From assembly GCA_902633655.1 (NCBI GenBank), contig CACPHA010000002.1, forward strand, positions 1 to 64,000: a stretch of DNA of 64,000 bases, given 5' to 3'. Positions 32,699 through 43,174 of the stretch are shown piece after piece; positions within the stretch are counted from its first letter, which is position 1; each line of letters starts with the position of its first letter. Position numbers and translations under genes: made by a program. The notes under the pieces are model-generated. The model saw only the letters and a program-made list of their open reading frames with translations. It searched no databases and had not been told where the DNA came from. This stretch comes from Paracoccaceae bacterium (GTDB taxonomy: Bacteria > Pseudomonadota > Alphaproteobacteria > Rhodobacterales > Rhodobacteraceae).

Positions 32699-33444
32699 TA
32701 TCGAATTGTCTCAATTGGGCCATGTGAATGCCCATTTATAAACTGAGTAAGGTATGGATCATCACTTTGCTCCATTTCTTCAATTGAGCCTGTCCATCGA
32801 ATTTTGCCGTCATGGAGCATAGCTACTTTATCGGCAATCGCACGCACAGAGGACATGTCGTGCGTGATCGTTATGGCTGTTGCTTTCATTTCAACTACGA
32901 TTTCACGGATTAGATCATTAATAACTCCAGACATAATTGGATCAAGCCCTGTGTTTGGCTCATCGAAAAAGATGATCTCAGGATTGGCGGCTATCGCGCG
33001 GGCAAGACTAACGCGCTTTTGCATACCACCAGATAGTTCTGCGGGATATTTATCAGCCACTTCTGGTTTCAAACCTACGTGACGCAGTTTTTCGATCGCA
33101 ATATTTCGCGCTTCGGCATTCGTTTTTTTTAATTTACCGCGCAACATTTTGAAGGCAACGTTTTGCCAGACTGTCAGGCTGTCAAAAAGTGCTCCACCCT
33201 GAAATAACATGCCGAAGCGAGCAAAAAAGTTTTCACGGTTGGTTCTGTTAATATCCTTACCATGAAGTAAAATTTGACCCTGATTGGGTTTTTCAAGACC
33301 AAGTATACACTTTAAAATTATGGACTTTCCTGTACCTGACCCACCAATAATTACAAGGGATTTTCCTTTACCCACATCCATATTGACACCCTTGAGGACG
33401 TGGTTATTTCCAAAACTTTTATGTACGTTTTGAAGTTGGATCAT
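32698..33444 (-). CDS. ABC transporter ATP-binding protein, MlaF-like
   Basis: VIIGGSGTGKSIILKCILGLEKP, ELSGGMQKRVSLARAIAANPEIIFFDEPNTGLDPI. Confidence 0.92.
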   Translation of the reverse strand: MIQLQNVHKSFGNNHVLKGVNMDVGKGKSLVIIGGSGTGKSIILKCILGLEKPNQGQILLHGKDINRTNRENFFARFGMLFQGGALFDSLTVWQNVAFKMLRGKLKKTNAEARNIAIEKLRHVGLKPEVADKYPAELSGGMQKRVSLARAIAANPEIIFFDEPNTGLDPIMSGVINDLIREIVVEMKATAITITHDMSSVRAIADKVAMLHDGKIRWTGSIEEMEQSDDPYLTQFINGHSHGPIETIR

Positions 33445-34229
33445 TTGGTAAAAAAAGCCTCTGTCAAAATATAATTGGATATTAAAATCAATACACTTGC
33501 AGCGACAACTGCAGATTTAGTTGCTTTACCAACTCCTTGTGCTCCCTGACTGGAATTCATGCCATAGTAGCAACCCATAAGCGCCACGATGAAGCCAAAA
33601 GCCGCACCTTTGATCATTCCGCTTAAAATGTCCCAAGTGTGTAGAAAATCGACTGTGTTTTTAATATATGCGGCTTCGTTGAAGCCAAGACGTGAAATAC
33701 CCACCATATATCCGCCCATGATACCGATGGCATCTCCCACAGCAACAAGAAGGGGAACTGCTACTGTTGCAGCTACTACACGAGGAATGGTGAGATACTT
33801 CATCGGCTTGGTAGACAAGGTAACCAGTGCGTCAATTTGCTCGGTTACTTTCATGGTGCCAATTTCTGCGGCAATAGAGCTTGCCACGCGAGCGGCAACC
33901 ATTAACCCACCAAGTACAGGGCCAAGCTCGCGAGTCATCCCGATTGCAACTATTGAAGGTACCACGGCTTCTGCATTGAAACGTGCACCTCCAGCATATA
34001 TTTGGAGCGCTAAAGCTCCGCCAGTGAACAAAGCAGTCAACCCAATAACTGGAAGCGATAACCAGCCAATTTGGACCAAGCATACAAAAAGTTCACGAAC
34101 ATAGAATGGTCCAGAAATCATTTCGCGAAACGTCTCAAATGCAAAAAGTACAACTCTTCCTAGTGCTGCTAAAAAACTAATCGTGCTGCGCCCTATGTTT
34201 CCGAGTGCTGAGTTAATACTCATTCTCAT
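33441..34229 (-). CDS. ABC transporter permease, MlaE-like
   Basis: ARFNAEAVVPSIVAIGMTRELGPVLGGLMVAARVASSIAAEIGTMKVTEQIDAL (MlaE family motif). Confidence 0.93.
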   Translation of the reverse strand: MRMSINSALGNIGRSTISFLAALGRVVLFAFETFREMISGPFYVRELFVCLVQIGWLSLPVIGLTALFTGGALALQIYAGGARFNAEAVVPSIVAIGMTRELGPVLGGLMVAARVASSIAAEIGTMKVTEQIDALVTLSTKPMKYLTIPRVVAATVAVPLLVAVGDAIGIMGGYMVGISRLGFNEAAYIKNTVDFLHTWDILSGMIKGAAFGFIVALMGCYYGMNSSQGAQGVGKATKSAVVAASVLILISNYILTEAFFTK

Positions 34230-34231
34230 GC

Positions 34232-35269
34232 TTATCCCTCTCTGTAGAGACGTTTGTAGCGTCCGCCAAAGGAGGTTAAAAGTTCATACCCGATTGTCCC
34301 TGCATTAGCTGCCAAATGATCAATCCGTTGGGTTGAGTTCAATAAAGAAAGACTAGTTGGAGGTGCTGCTAATTCGCTAACATCGATACCAATCAAATCC
34401 ATTGAAATACGGCCGACAACTGGGCATTGGATGCCTGCGGAATACAAAGAAGTGTTCGATCCCATTGCCCTAATAATACCATCGGCATAGCCGGCAGAGA
34501 TTGTCGCTATCTTACGCGGAGTTGGAGCTGTCCACGTGTTACCGTATCCAACGCTTTCGCCCGCCTTAATATCTCGAATCTGAATAACTGGGATATCAAG
34601 TGAAACCACTGGTTTTGCTTCCTCAAAAGGTAGACCACCAAAAAGACCGATACCAGGACGAGTAAGGTCGAAGTGATAGTCTTTTCCAAGTAATATCCCC
34701 CCTGTGGCTGCGAGGGACTTCGGCGCTGCTACATCATTCGTCAGCTCAAGGAATAACCTATGCTGTTCTACATTCATCGCATGTTCTCGATCATCTGCGC
34801 AGGCAAGGTGAGACATTATTAGCTTTGGATTTAGTTGCAAAGCTAACTCCCTAACTGCTTGCCACTCCTTCGGTTCCATACCCAATCGATTCATGCCTGT
34901 ATCAAGTTGGATGCCAAATGGATGGTTCTGTAGCAACTCAACATGATAAATTAGTTGATCTACAGAATTTATTAATGGGATAAGGTCATGATTTTGAATA
35001 TATTGTGTGTCTCCCACCATATGACCTGAAAAGATATAGATCTGTGCCTCATGACCAACGACCTTTCGAACAGCTGGGCCTTCCTCTGCTACAGCTACGA
35101 AAAAGCTCCTGGCACCTGCTGAGGCAAGCGCTCCTGCAACCCGCTCAGCACCGAGGCCATAACCGTTGGCTTTAACAACAGCGCCGGTTTCCGAAGGGCC
35201 CATGGAATTCAAGCGTCTCCAATTCGTCAATATTGCGCCTAAATCGATCGTCAGTTTTGCTGTACTCAT
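34232..35269 (-). CDS. alr: Alanine racemase
   Basis: [39 protein letters not shown]. Confidence 0.93.
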   Translation of the reverse strand: MSTAKLTIDLGAILTNWRRLNSMGPSETGAVVKANGYGLGAERVAGALASAGARSFFVAVAEEGPAVRKVVGHEAQIYIFSGHMVGDTQYIQNHDLIPLINSVDQLIYHVELLQNHPFGIQLDTGMNRLGMEPKEWQAVRELALQLNPKLIMSHLACADDREHAMNVEQHRLFLELTNDVAAPKSLAATGGILLGKDYHFDLTRPGIGLFGGLPFEEAKPVVSLDIPVIQIRDIKAGESVGYGNTWTAPTPRKIATISAGYADGIIRAMGSNTSLYSAGIQCPVVGRISMDLIGIDVSELAAPPTSLSLLNSTQRIDHLAANAGTIGYELLTSFGGRYKRLYREG

Positions 35270-35981
35270 GGTGCTTTTTTTACTGGCTGATACGTAAGGT
35301 CAAGCAGAATCAAAATTATTTTTTGAATTTGCCGAGTCTAATGCTTTGTGGAGGTAGTAAGGCAAAACAAAAATTTAAAATTTTTTTATACTTTTAGATT
35401 TTTTGAGCTTTCCTGTGTTAATCTTCCAATTCAGATTGAAAAAGGAACATAAAACTCAATCGTAATATTTTTTTCAAAGAATACTTCGAGTATCGACCAA
35501 CCATAAAGGAATGTTTTGAAGCATCTAAGGCCCAAATTCAGATGATGCTCCAAAATTTAATCATGTAAAAAACTGTTTGATAAATTTAATTTCCCTCACC
35601 GGTGGCGCCCTTCAAATACTCCTAACTCAGAACAACGTGTTAAATTACCTCTGCTAAGGTCATTTTGTAAATCCTTAAGACCCTGAACATATTGTCTTTC
35701 AAATCAACGCTTTTGTTGCTTTTATAACCCAATTGGATCAGTCAGCTATTAATAATTAACTTTCCTTACTGAGTAGTAATTTAGTTGGAGGTCGGAACTA
35801 TGAATTTTTTCAGGTAACGATCAAAAAATGATCGAGGATAATCAGATTTTGTCTTTGTCGAAACGTAGCGATCCTATTTGTAAATGACTTATTTCTCGGA
35901 AGTATGCCTTGTCTTATTTAGCAAAAAAATTAGGAATTAATTTATCTAATTTTGCGCAGAACGCATAGATAAAATTCGAAT

Positions 35982-37475
35982 TCAATAATCTTGAATGTTT
36001 TCTTGTTGCCAAGATTTCGCAAGGTTGCCAAAGCGCGTAAATTTTCCTTCAAAGCTGAGCTCAACTATTCCAATAGGACCATGCCGTTGCTTGCCAATAA
36101 TGACTTCCGCTTTTCCGTGAAGCCGTTCCATATCATCCTGCCACTGCGCTATTTTTTCAAGTTCGTGATCACTGGGCTTCTCACGTTCTTTGTAATATTC
36201 CTCGCGATAGATGAACATCACCACATCCGCATCCTGTTCTATGGATCCAGATTCACGCAAATCCGCCAGCTGCGGGCGCTTATCCTCGCGGTTCTCTACT
36301 TGGCGTGACAGCTGGGACAAAGCAAGTACCGGGATCTCAAGTTCTTTAGCGAGAGCTTTTAGGCCTTGTGTGATTTCAGATACTTCGTTTACGCGGTTGT
36401 CTTTAGCACTGTCCGGACGAACAAGTTGAAGATAGTCAACTATCAATAGATCAAGCCCATGAATACGTTTTAGTCGCCGTGCTCGTATCGCCAGTTGTGA
36501 GATTGGCAGTGCAGGAGTATCATCGATAAACAGAGGACAACTCTCCAAAGTTTTGGCTGCATGAACAAATCGACGAAACTCAGTCTCAGTCATATCTCCT
36601 CTTCGAATTTGTTCAGACGGAACTTCCGAGGCCTCCGACAGTACTCGCGCTGCAAGCTGTTCCGCACTCATCTCCAGCGAGTAAAAGCCAACCACTCCAC
36701 CATTAATGGTTCCTTCACTTCCATCTTGGAGATTTCCACGTTGATAGGCCTTTGCAATTGAAAATGCAATGTTTGTCGCTAGTGATGTTTTTCCCATTGA
36801 GGGGCGAGCGGCAAGGATCAAAAGGTCTGATTTGTGCATACCACCCAGCTTTTTGTCCATATCAATTAAGCCTGTCGATATTCCAGAGAGACCGCCATCT
36901 CGCTTAAAGGCGTTACCTGCACTTTTAACTGCAGTTGTAACTGCTGCAAGGAAAGACTGAAATCCCTTCACGTCTTCTCCCGTTTCAGCCAATTGATAAA
37001 GTGCTTGTTCTGCGGTCACTATCTGATTATCTGGGTCGTCTTCAATGTTCACATCCGCAGCGCGGGCACTGATATCTTGACCTAAAAGAATTAATTTACG
37101 CCGGATTGCAAAATCGTAGATCATCTGTGCATAATCAGGCGCGGCAAAGGCTGCGATAGCAGACGCTGCAAGACGGGCAAGATATTCGGAGCCTCCGAGT
37201 TCCTTCAATCCCTCATCATTTTCCATGAAACTCGCCATAGTAACCGGTGAGGCTAATTTATTACTCGTTATGCGATCTTCTGCTATATTAAAAATTTTGG
37301 CGTGTACTGGATCAAAGAAATGGGTGGCTTTAATTATTTGAGATACCCGATAATAAACATCGTTATTCGTCAGAATTGCACCCAAAATTTGTTGTTCAGC
37401 TTCTATAGAATGCGGAATATTCTCTAAGTGTTGCAGATCTGATCCTGCAGCATTTATATCTGATATTTCGTTCAT
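35982..37475 (-). CDS. dnaB: Replicative DNA helicase
   Basis: IPHSIEAEQQILGAIL, LAARPSMGKTSLATN, DYLQLVRP, RESGSIEQDADVVMFIYR. Confidence 0.96.
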   Translation of the reverse strand: MNEISDINAAGSDLQHLENIPHSIEAEQQILGAILTNNDVYYRVSQIIKATHFFDPVHAKIFNIAEDRITSNKLASPVTMASFMENDEGLKELGGSEYLARLAASAIAAFAAPDYAQMIYDFAIRRKLILLGQDISARAADVNIEDDPDNQIVTAEQALYQLAETGEDVKGFQSFLAAVTTAVKSAGNAFKRDGGLSGISTGLIDMDKKLGGMHKSDLLILAARPSMGKTSLATNIAFSIAKAYQRGNLQDGSEGTINGGVVGFYSLEMSAEQLAARVLSEASEVPSEQIRRGDMTETEFRRFVHAAKTLESCPLFIDDTPALPISQLAIRARRLKRIHGLDLLIVDYLQLVRPDSAKDNRVNEVSEITQGLKALAKELEIPVLALSQLSRQVENREDKRPQLADLRESGSIEQDADVVMFIYREEYYKEREKPSDHELEKIAQWQDDMERLHGKAEVIIGKQRHGPIGIVELSFEGKFTRFGNLAKSWQQENIQDY

Positions 37476-37543
37476 GTTTACCCTGTGTGTTTTATCCTCT
37501 TCTGATAAACGGTCAAGGCTTTCAATGGCAAATTGTATGTTTC

Positions 37544-37628
37544 TGTGGATAAATTGTGGAATAATACATTTTGTGTAAAAAATATACTTGATACATAGAT
37601 ATTGCGACCATTCGATGCTCGTGGATAA
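37544..37628. promoter_or_regulatory. Two DnaA-box-like sites upstream of dnaB (TGTGGATAA at 37544-37552; CGTGGATAA at 37620-37628)
   Basis: First is an exact reverse complement of TTATCCACA; second has one mismatch. Confidence 0.4.
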
Positions 37629-37646
37629 ACTTTTTTCATTATAGGT

Positions 37647-38327
37647 TTAAATTTTTTTGCATTTATCTTGCCACGTTTCCGGATCTTCCAAAAAGCGTTC
37701 CACTTCGGTCAAAGTCTCATGATCAAATGCATTGCGTTTTTTTGCTTCTGCCAAAATATCCCACCACGTACATAGATAATGAAGAGTGATGCCATTATTG
37801 CTAAGTAGTGGCTTGGCATTTTTGAAAATATCGTAGTAAAAAATAACTGCCGTATGATTGCAGCTAGCTCCTGTTTTCCTGATTGCGTTGATGAAGCTAA
37901 TTTTACTGTTTCCATCGGTGGTCAAATCTTCCACTAGTAACACTCGGTCATCTTCGCGCATAAGACCTTCTACACGCGCATTTCGACCGTAACCTTTTGG
38001 GTTTTTTCGTACATATGTCATCGGGAGTGCCATGCGTTCTGCGACCATGGCGGCAAAGGGTATGCCTGCCGTCTCCCCTCCTGAAACGTTATCAAAAGCC
38101 TCAAAACCGATATTACGTAGTATCGTCACTGTCAAAAAATCCATCAGGGTGCTACGGATGCGCGGAAAACTCATAAGTTTTCTACAATCAACATAGGTGG
38201 GGCTAGGTAATCCGGAAGCTAAAGTAAAAGGGGTTTTACTATTAAAATCAACGGACTTTATTTCAAGCAGCATGCTGGCGGTTAATTTCGCAATCTCTTT
38301 TTTGTCAGGAAAACTGGTTGGCAGCAT
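37647..38327 (-). CDS. pyrE: Orotate phosphoribosyltransferase
   Basis: [44 protein letters not shown]. Confidence 0.9.
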   Translation of the reverse strand: MLPTSFPDKKEIAKLTASMLLEIKSVDFNSKTPFTLASGLPSPTYVDCRKLMSFPRIRSTLMDFLTVTILRNIGFEAFDNVSGGETAGIPFAAMVAERMALPMTYVRKNPKGYGRNARVEGLMREDDRVLLVEDLTTDGNSKISFINAIRKTGASCNHTAVIFYYDIFKNAKPLLSNNGITLHYLCTWWDILAEAKKRNAFDHETLTEVERFLEDPETWQDKCKKI

Positions 38328-38339
38328 TTGATGCCTTTC

Positions 38340-39392
38340 TTAAGTAGTATTGTCAGAAACTCGCCAATAAATGGCCTGATTCGGTGCAAATATAGTAACA
38401 TTGCCGGCGGCTGTGGTTAGGTTCTTTGGAAAGCTGACAGGCTCATCAGTTTTTATCAAAGTTAGTCTTCCAGTATTAGGTGGAACATTATAAAAGGATG
38501 CTCCATGGCGGCTTGTAAAGCCTTCAAGTTTGTTCAACTTGTTTTCGTCTTCGAAGACTTGTGCCAATAGCGCCATTGTATTGCTAGCGGTAAAGCAACC
38601 AGCGCAACCGCATGCAGTTTCTTTTAGTGTATCCAAATGCGGCGCACTGTCAGTTCCCAAAAAGAATTTTTTGTTACCACTGGTCGCAGCTTCTCGCAGG
38701 GCGAGACGATGTTTTTCGCGTTTTGCAATCGGTAAGCAATAATAGTGCGGTCGAATACCACCTATAAATATATGGTTCCGGTTTAAAAATAAATGATGGG
38801 CGGTGATCGTTGCTGCGAGATTGTGCTCCGCACTTTTAACATATTCCACCCCATTGATTGTGGTTATGTGTTCTAACACAATTTTCAGATTTGGAAATTT
38901 TTGCCTAATTGGATCCAAGATTCGTTCAATAAACACAGCTTCGCGATCAAAGATATCTACGTCTTCGTCTGTTACTTCACCGTGAACACATAGAGGGCAT
39001 CCAATCTCTGTCATTCTCTCTAGGATATTATGGACATTATCAAAATTTTTCACTCCTGACTCAGAGTTTGTGGTTGCGCCTACTGGATAGAGTTTTACCG
39101 ATGTGATTAGACCACTCTCAAAGGCTGAGGTTAAATCTTTTGGGTCGGTATCCTCTGTCAGATAGAATGTCATTTTTGGTTCAAATTTTGCTCCTTCAGG
39201 CATTACGTTAAGAATTCGTTGTTTATAGGCGATAGCATCCTGTGAATTAACAACAGGAGGAACAAGATTGGGCATAATCAAAGCACGATTAAAATGGCGC
39301 GTGCTTTCAGGGAGTACCGATTGTAGCAGAGCGCCGTCCCTTAAGTGCAAGTGCCAGTCATCAGGCTGGATGATGTTGATTGCCTTCGCCAT
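38340..39392 (-). CDS. pyrC: Dihydroorotase
   Basis: QPDDWHLHLRDGALL, VKLYPVGATTNSESGV, FLGTDSAPH. Confidence 0.95.
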   Translation of the reverse strand: MAKAINIIQPDDWHLHLRDGALLQSVLPESTRHFNRALIMPNLVPPVVNSQDAIAYKQRILNVMPEGAKFEPKMTFYLTEDTDPKDLTSAFESGLITSVKLYPVGATTNSESGVKNFDNVHNILERMTEIGCPLCVHGEVTDEDVDIFDREAVFIERILDPIRQKFPNLKIVLEHITTINGVEYVKSAEHNLAATITAHHLFLNRNHIFIGGIRPHYYCLPIAKREKHRLALREAATSGNKKFFLGTDSAPHLDTLKETACGCAGCFTASNTMALLAQVFEDENKLNKLEGFTSRHGASFYNVPPNTGRLTLIKTDEPVSFPKNLTTAAGNVTIFAPNQAIYWRVSDNTT

Positions 39393-39966
39393 TCGCTGCG
39401 GCTTTATACTATTAATTATTGGTTTGCCAGAGAACGTCGTCTGTAATCCTCATTTTTTTAAAGGCCATTCAACTTAAACACTAGCAAAAGCCTCAATAGT
39501 TAAAAGGCCCAAAGTCGCCTGATTTATATAGAAAGTAAAAGTATTTACATTAACTTTGTCTGTTTATCGTTTTCTGGTGGATAAGAGTAAATTTGTACAC
39601 GCGTTGAAAATGTACGAACGTGCCTCAAACACGATTTGAAATCGGATTTTATTTTTCTAACGCTTTTTTAGGATAAAATATTTTTAGACAACGCTTCCCA
39701 GGTAAATCAAATAAACATTGTTACTTAGTAACTGAACTCAGTATCGGCCTACCGTACATACTCTTGCTGATTTTTGTTAACAATTTTTAATCTACAGATA
39801 AGATTGAACGTCATAATATGATGGTAATCTGAATCTTGAATTTGACCTTTGAAAAGGCTCTGATGAAAAAGGTTTACGTTGAAATAGTTAAGCTTTGGAG
39901 GCTGCCTACCTGGTTGACCTTAATACACTAGGTTGTAACTACGTACTGCTTCAATAAGGAAATCTG

Positions 39967-40870
39967 ATGCAAAATTTCAATTCCATTGATTCGGTTCGGC
40001 AAGAACTATCCACTTGCTGTTACATTTGTAATCATCCGTTGGCCAGAGTCATATTTTTATCACTTAGTCTGGGTCGCCCTCTTTTTCTTGAAGGTGAGGC
40101 AGGAGTGGGAAAAACTGAAATTGCAAAGGCACTAGCGACTGTTTTGGATCGTAGGCTAATTCGACTGCAATGTTGTAAGGGGCTGGATGCAGCGAAAGCG
40201 GTTTACGAGTGGAATTTTCCGGCCCAGATGATCGCCATCAGAACTGCCGAAGCCTCAGGAGAAACGGATCGTAAAGGCCTTCAGTCTGAACTTTATAGTG
40301 AGGATTTTCTCATTCGTAGACCACTTTTGGAGGCAATGCAGCCCGATGAAAGGGGCACCAGTTCTATTGATAGACGAATTAGATCGAACAGATGAGCCGT
40401 TTGAAGCATTTTTGCTAGAAGCGCTTTCAGATTTTCAGGTCACTATTCCGGAACTCGGCACCATTAAGGTACCTGAAACACCAATTGTTATAATGACTTC
40501 TAACCGAACGCGCGAGGTGCACGATGCGCTTAAGCGGCGTTGTTTATATCACTGGTTAGACTATCCCGACTCAGAGCGAGATTGAAATATTGAACGCAAA
40601 AGTTCCAGAAGCAGCAGAACGTTTAAGCCAAGAAGTGGTTGCGTTTATACAGAAATTGCGTGATGAAACTTTTTTAAAAAGCCAAGTGTTGCAGAAACTA
40701 TCGATTGGGTGAAATGTTTGTTAGCATGGGATATAATTTTATTAAGTCCTGAAGTAATTTCAAATACTTTGGGGGCTATCTTAAAGTATCTGGATGATAT
40801 AGAGCTGCAAGGGTCGGAAGCGACACGTATTCTGGAAGAGGCACATAGTTCCATAAAACTATCTGTATGA
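39967..40870 (+). pseudogene. MoxR-family AAA+ ATPase (CoxD-like), degraded
   Basis: FLEGEAGVGKTEIAKALATVLDRRLIRLQCCKGLDAAKAVYEWN, then in other frames VLLIDELDRTDEPFEAFLLEALSDFQVTIPELGTI, EIEILNAKVPEAAERLSQEVVAFIQKLRDETF and KPSVAETIDWVKCLLAWDIILLSPEVI; three frame changes. Confidence 0.9.
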
Positions 40871-40910
40871 CATTTGATTATCCAATATCCCCAAAAATAG
40901 AACTATTAAT

Positions 40911-42166
40911 ATGTCTGAAATTATATCGCTAAACATTCCTAAACATCCGAAAATTGCCCAAAATATAGTTTATTTTGCTCGCGCTTTGCGGCGGGCAGGC
41001 CTGCCTATCGGAACGGGACATGTGATAGTTGCTGTTGAGGCAGTTCGAGCAATCGGTTTTTCGGCAAAAAAGACTTCTACTGTGCGCTTCATGCTTGCTT
41101 TGTGAACCGTCCGGAACATCGTGACGTATTTGCACAGATTTTTAGACTTTATTAGCGTGATCCGCGTTATTTGGAGCATATGATGTCTATGATGTTGCTC
41201 ACAAATAAAGGGGTGCAGAAAAAACGAGCTTCACATGCAGCTGAAAAACGGGCTGCTGAAGCTTTGTTAGATGGTCTGGAACCAGATTTTTTAAAACGGC
41301 GAGTGAACGATAAAAAAGTAGAAAAATTTTTAGAAATTGACGCTTCTTGTACTATTTTGGAAAAAGAAAGATTAAAAACCCTTGATTTTGAACAGATGAG
41401 CAATCAAGAGATCTCTATCGCCAAAAAAATGATCGCGCGGCTAACTCTTCCTGTGAAACCTAGGCCCTCCCGGCGCATATCTATAAATCCGAATGGCAAA
41501 TATTTTGATAAACCAGAAACTTTACACCACTCCATCCGGCAAGGAGGCGACATTCGGGATTTGTTCTTTAAAAATCGTAAGGTGTACTGGCCAAATTTGA
41601 TAGTTTTATGCGATATATCAGGCTCAATGAGCCAATACAGTAGGATCTTACTTCATTTTCTACATACGGTTGCAAAACATAAAGGAGCCGGGTGGGCTAA
41701 GGTATATGCATTTACATTTGGGACGCGTCTTACAAATATCACTCGGCATCTTCGTGCCAAAGATGCCGATGCAGCTTTAGCTGCCGCTGGTACGGAGGCG
41801 CAGGATTGGGAGGGTGGAACAAGGATAGCTATGTGTCTTCACCAATTTAATAATGACTGGGCCCGCCGCGTGGTGAGTCACGGTGCTGTGGTTTTGCTTA
41901 TAACAGATGGTCTTGATCGTGATCGCGAAAATGATCTTGCTCAAGAGATGCAACGCCTGCATTTAAGATCGAAACGCTTAAGTTGGCTAAATTCGCTTCT
42001 AGGATGAGATAAATTTTTGGCCAAAACGACCGGGATTCGCGCATTGCTTCCCCATGTGGACAGTTTTCGCGCTAGCCATTCGATTGCCTCTCTGAAGAAT
42101 TTAGCTAAGATTATATCTTCTCGCGAAGATGTAGGCGAAAAGAATCGGCTATTAAAATCTATCTGA
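40911..42166 (+). pseudogene. VWA-domain CoxE-like protein, degraded
   Basis: NIVYFARALRRAGLPIGTGHV | frameshift | YCALHACFVNRPEHRDVFAQIFRLY*RDPRYLEHMMSMML ... LCDISGSMSQYSR ... LSWLNSLLG*DKFLAKTTGIRALLPHVDSFRASHSIASLKNLAKIISS: one frameshift, TAG and TGA at probable Trp positions. Confidence 0.92.
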
Positions 42167-42190
42167 TGGCCCGCACAGATTGAGTTAAAA

Positions 42191-43174
42191 ATGAGTACTG
42201 AGACTGAAATTCCATTTGAAAATATCCCTGAAATTGCACTCGCTTGGCATAAAAATGGCAAAGGTGCTATTTTGGCAACGGTTGTTGAGACTTGGGGGTC
42301 TGCTCCACGTCGTGTCGGCGGTCAACTTGTTGTCAATAGAGAAGGAGAAATGCACGGCTCCGTTTCTGGTGGTTGCGTAGAGGCAGCTGTTGTTTTTGAA
42401 GCTATTGACGCGCTGGAAACTGGAGAATGCAGATTGTTGGAATACGGTGTCAGTGATGCAGATGCTTTCGCAGCTGGTTTGGCGTGTGGGGGAAGAATTT
42501 GCGTCTTTCTGGAGCCAATTGGATCGATACTACCAGTGGAATTGCTGGAGCAACTTTTAGACTGTCGAGCGCAACGTTGCCCTGTAGCATACTGTGTTAA
42601 TATAAACTCAGGTAAGAGTACCTTAGCTTTTTCTGGGCATGAAACTCGCATGCTGATGGACACCTCTGGATTAGAGGAAGACCGGGAAACATTCATCGCT
42701 GTTTATAACCCGCCCGTGCGGATGGTTGTGGTAGGGGCCGTTCATATTGCACAGGCTCTAATACCTATGGCACGATTGACCGGATTTGATCCTGTTTTAA
42801 TTGACCCACGTGAAAGCTTCGCATCAGAAGAGCGTTTTCCTGGTGAAAAAATTATTATCGAATGGCCCAGCGATGCCTTGGAAAAACTTGGTAATGATAG
42901 ACGTACAGGACTTGTTTTGCTGACTCACGATCCCAAAATAGACGATCCAGCACTCGAATTTGCTTTATCTTCGGATTATTTTTACGTTGGTGCGCTTGGT
43001 TCAAAAAAAACACACGCGCAGCGTATAAGCCGTCTCGAAAAAAAGGGGTATTCAGACAACCAAATGTCGCGCATCCATGGTCCCGTTGGATTGGCGATAG
43101 GATCAGCTACGCCCGCAGAGATTGCATTATCAATTCTTTGTGAAATGGTGAAATGCCTTAGGAGGACTAGGTGA
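42191..43174 (+). CDS. XdhC/CoxF (CoxI)-family molybdenum hydroxylase maturation protein
   Basis: ATVVETWGSAPRRVGGQLVVNREGEMHGSVSGGCVEAAV; FYVGALGSKKTHAQRISRL; HGPVGLAIGSATPAEIALSI; uninterrupted ORF. Confidence 0.9.
   Translation: MSTETEIPFENIPEIALAWHKNGKGAILATVVETWGSAPRRVGGQLVVNREGEMHGSVSGGCVEAAVVFEAIDALETGECRLLEYGVSDADAFAAGLACGGRICVFLEPIGSILPVELLEQLLDCRAQRCPVAYCVNINSGKSTLAFSGHETRMLMDTSGLEEDRETFIAVYNPPVRMVVVGAVHIAQALIPMARLTGFDPVLIDPRESFASEERFPGEKIIIEWPSDALEKLGNDRRTGLVLLTHDPKIDDPALEFALSSDYFYVGALGSKKTHAQRISRLEKKGYSDNQMSRIHGPVGLAIGSATPAEIALSILCEMVKCLRRTR

Noticed and set aside
39967-40585. Possible programmed ribosomal frameshift in the MoxR-like ATPase (two overlapping ORFs)
   Set aside because: At least three frame changes occur along the gene and neighbouring genes carry nonsense mutations; decay is the simpler explanation.
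41150-42010. Stop-codon reassignment or readthrough (TAG and TGA as Trp) in the CoxE-like gene
   Set aside because: TAG and TGA terminate intact housekeeping genes in the same window (dxr ends in TAG; pyrH and fabZ end in TGA), and the CoxE-like gene also has a frameshift.
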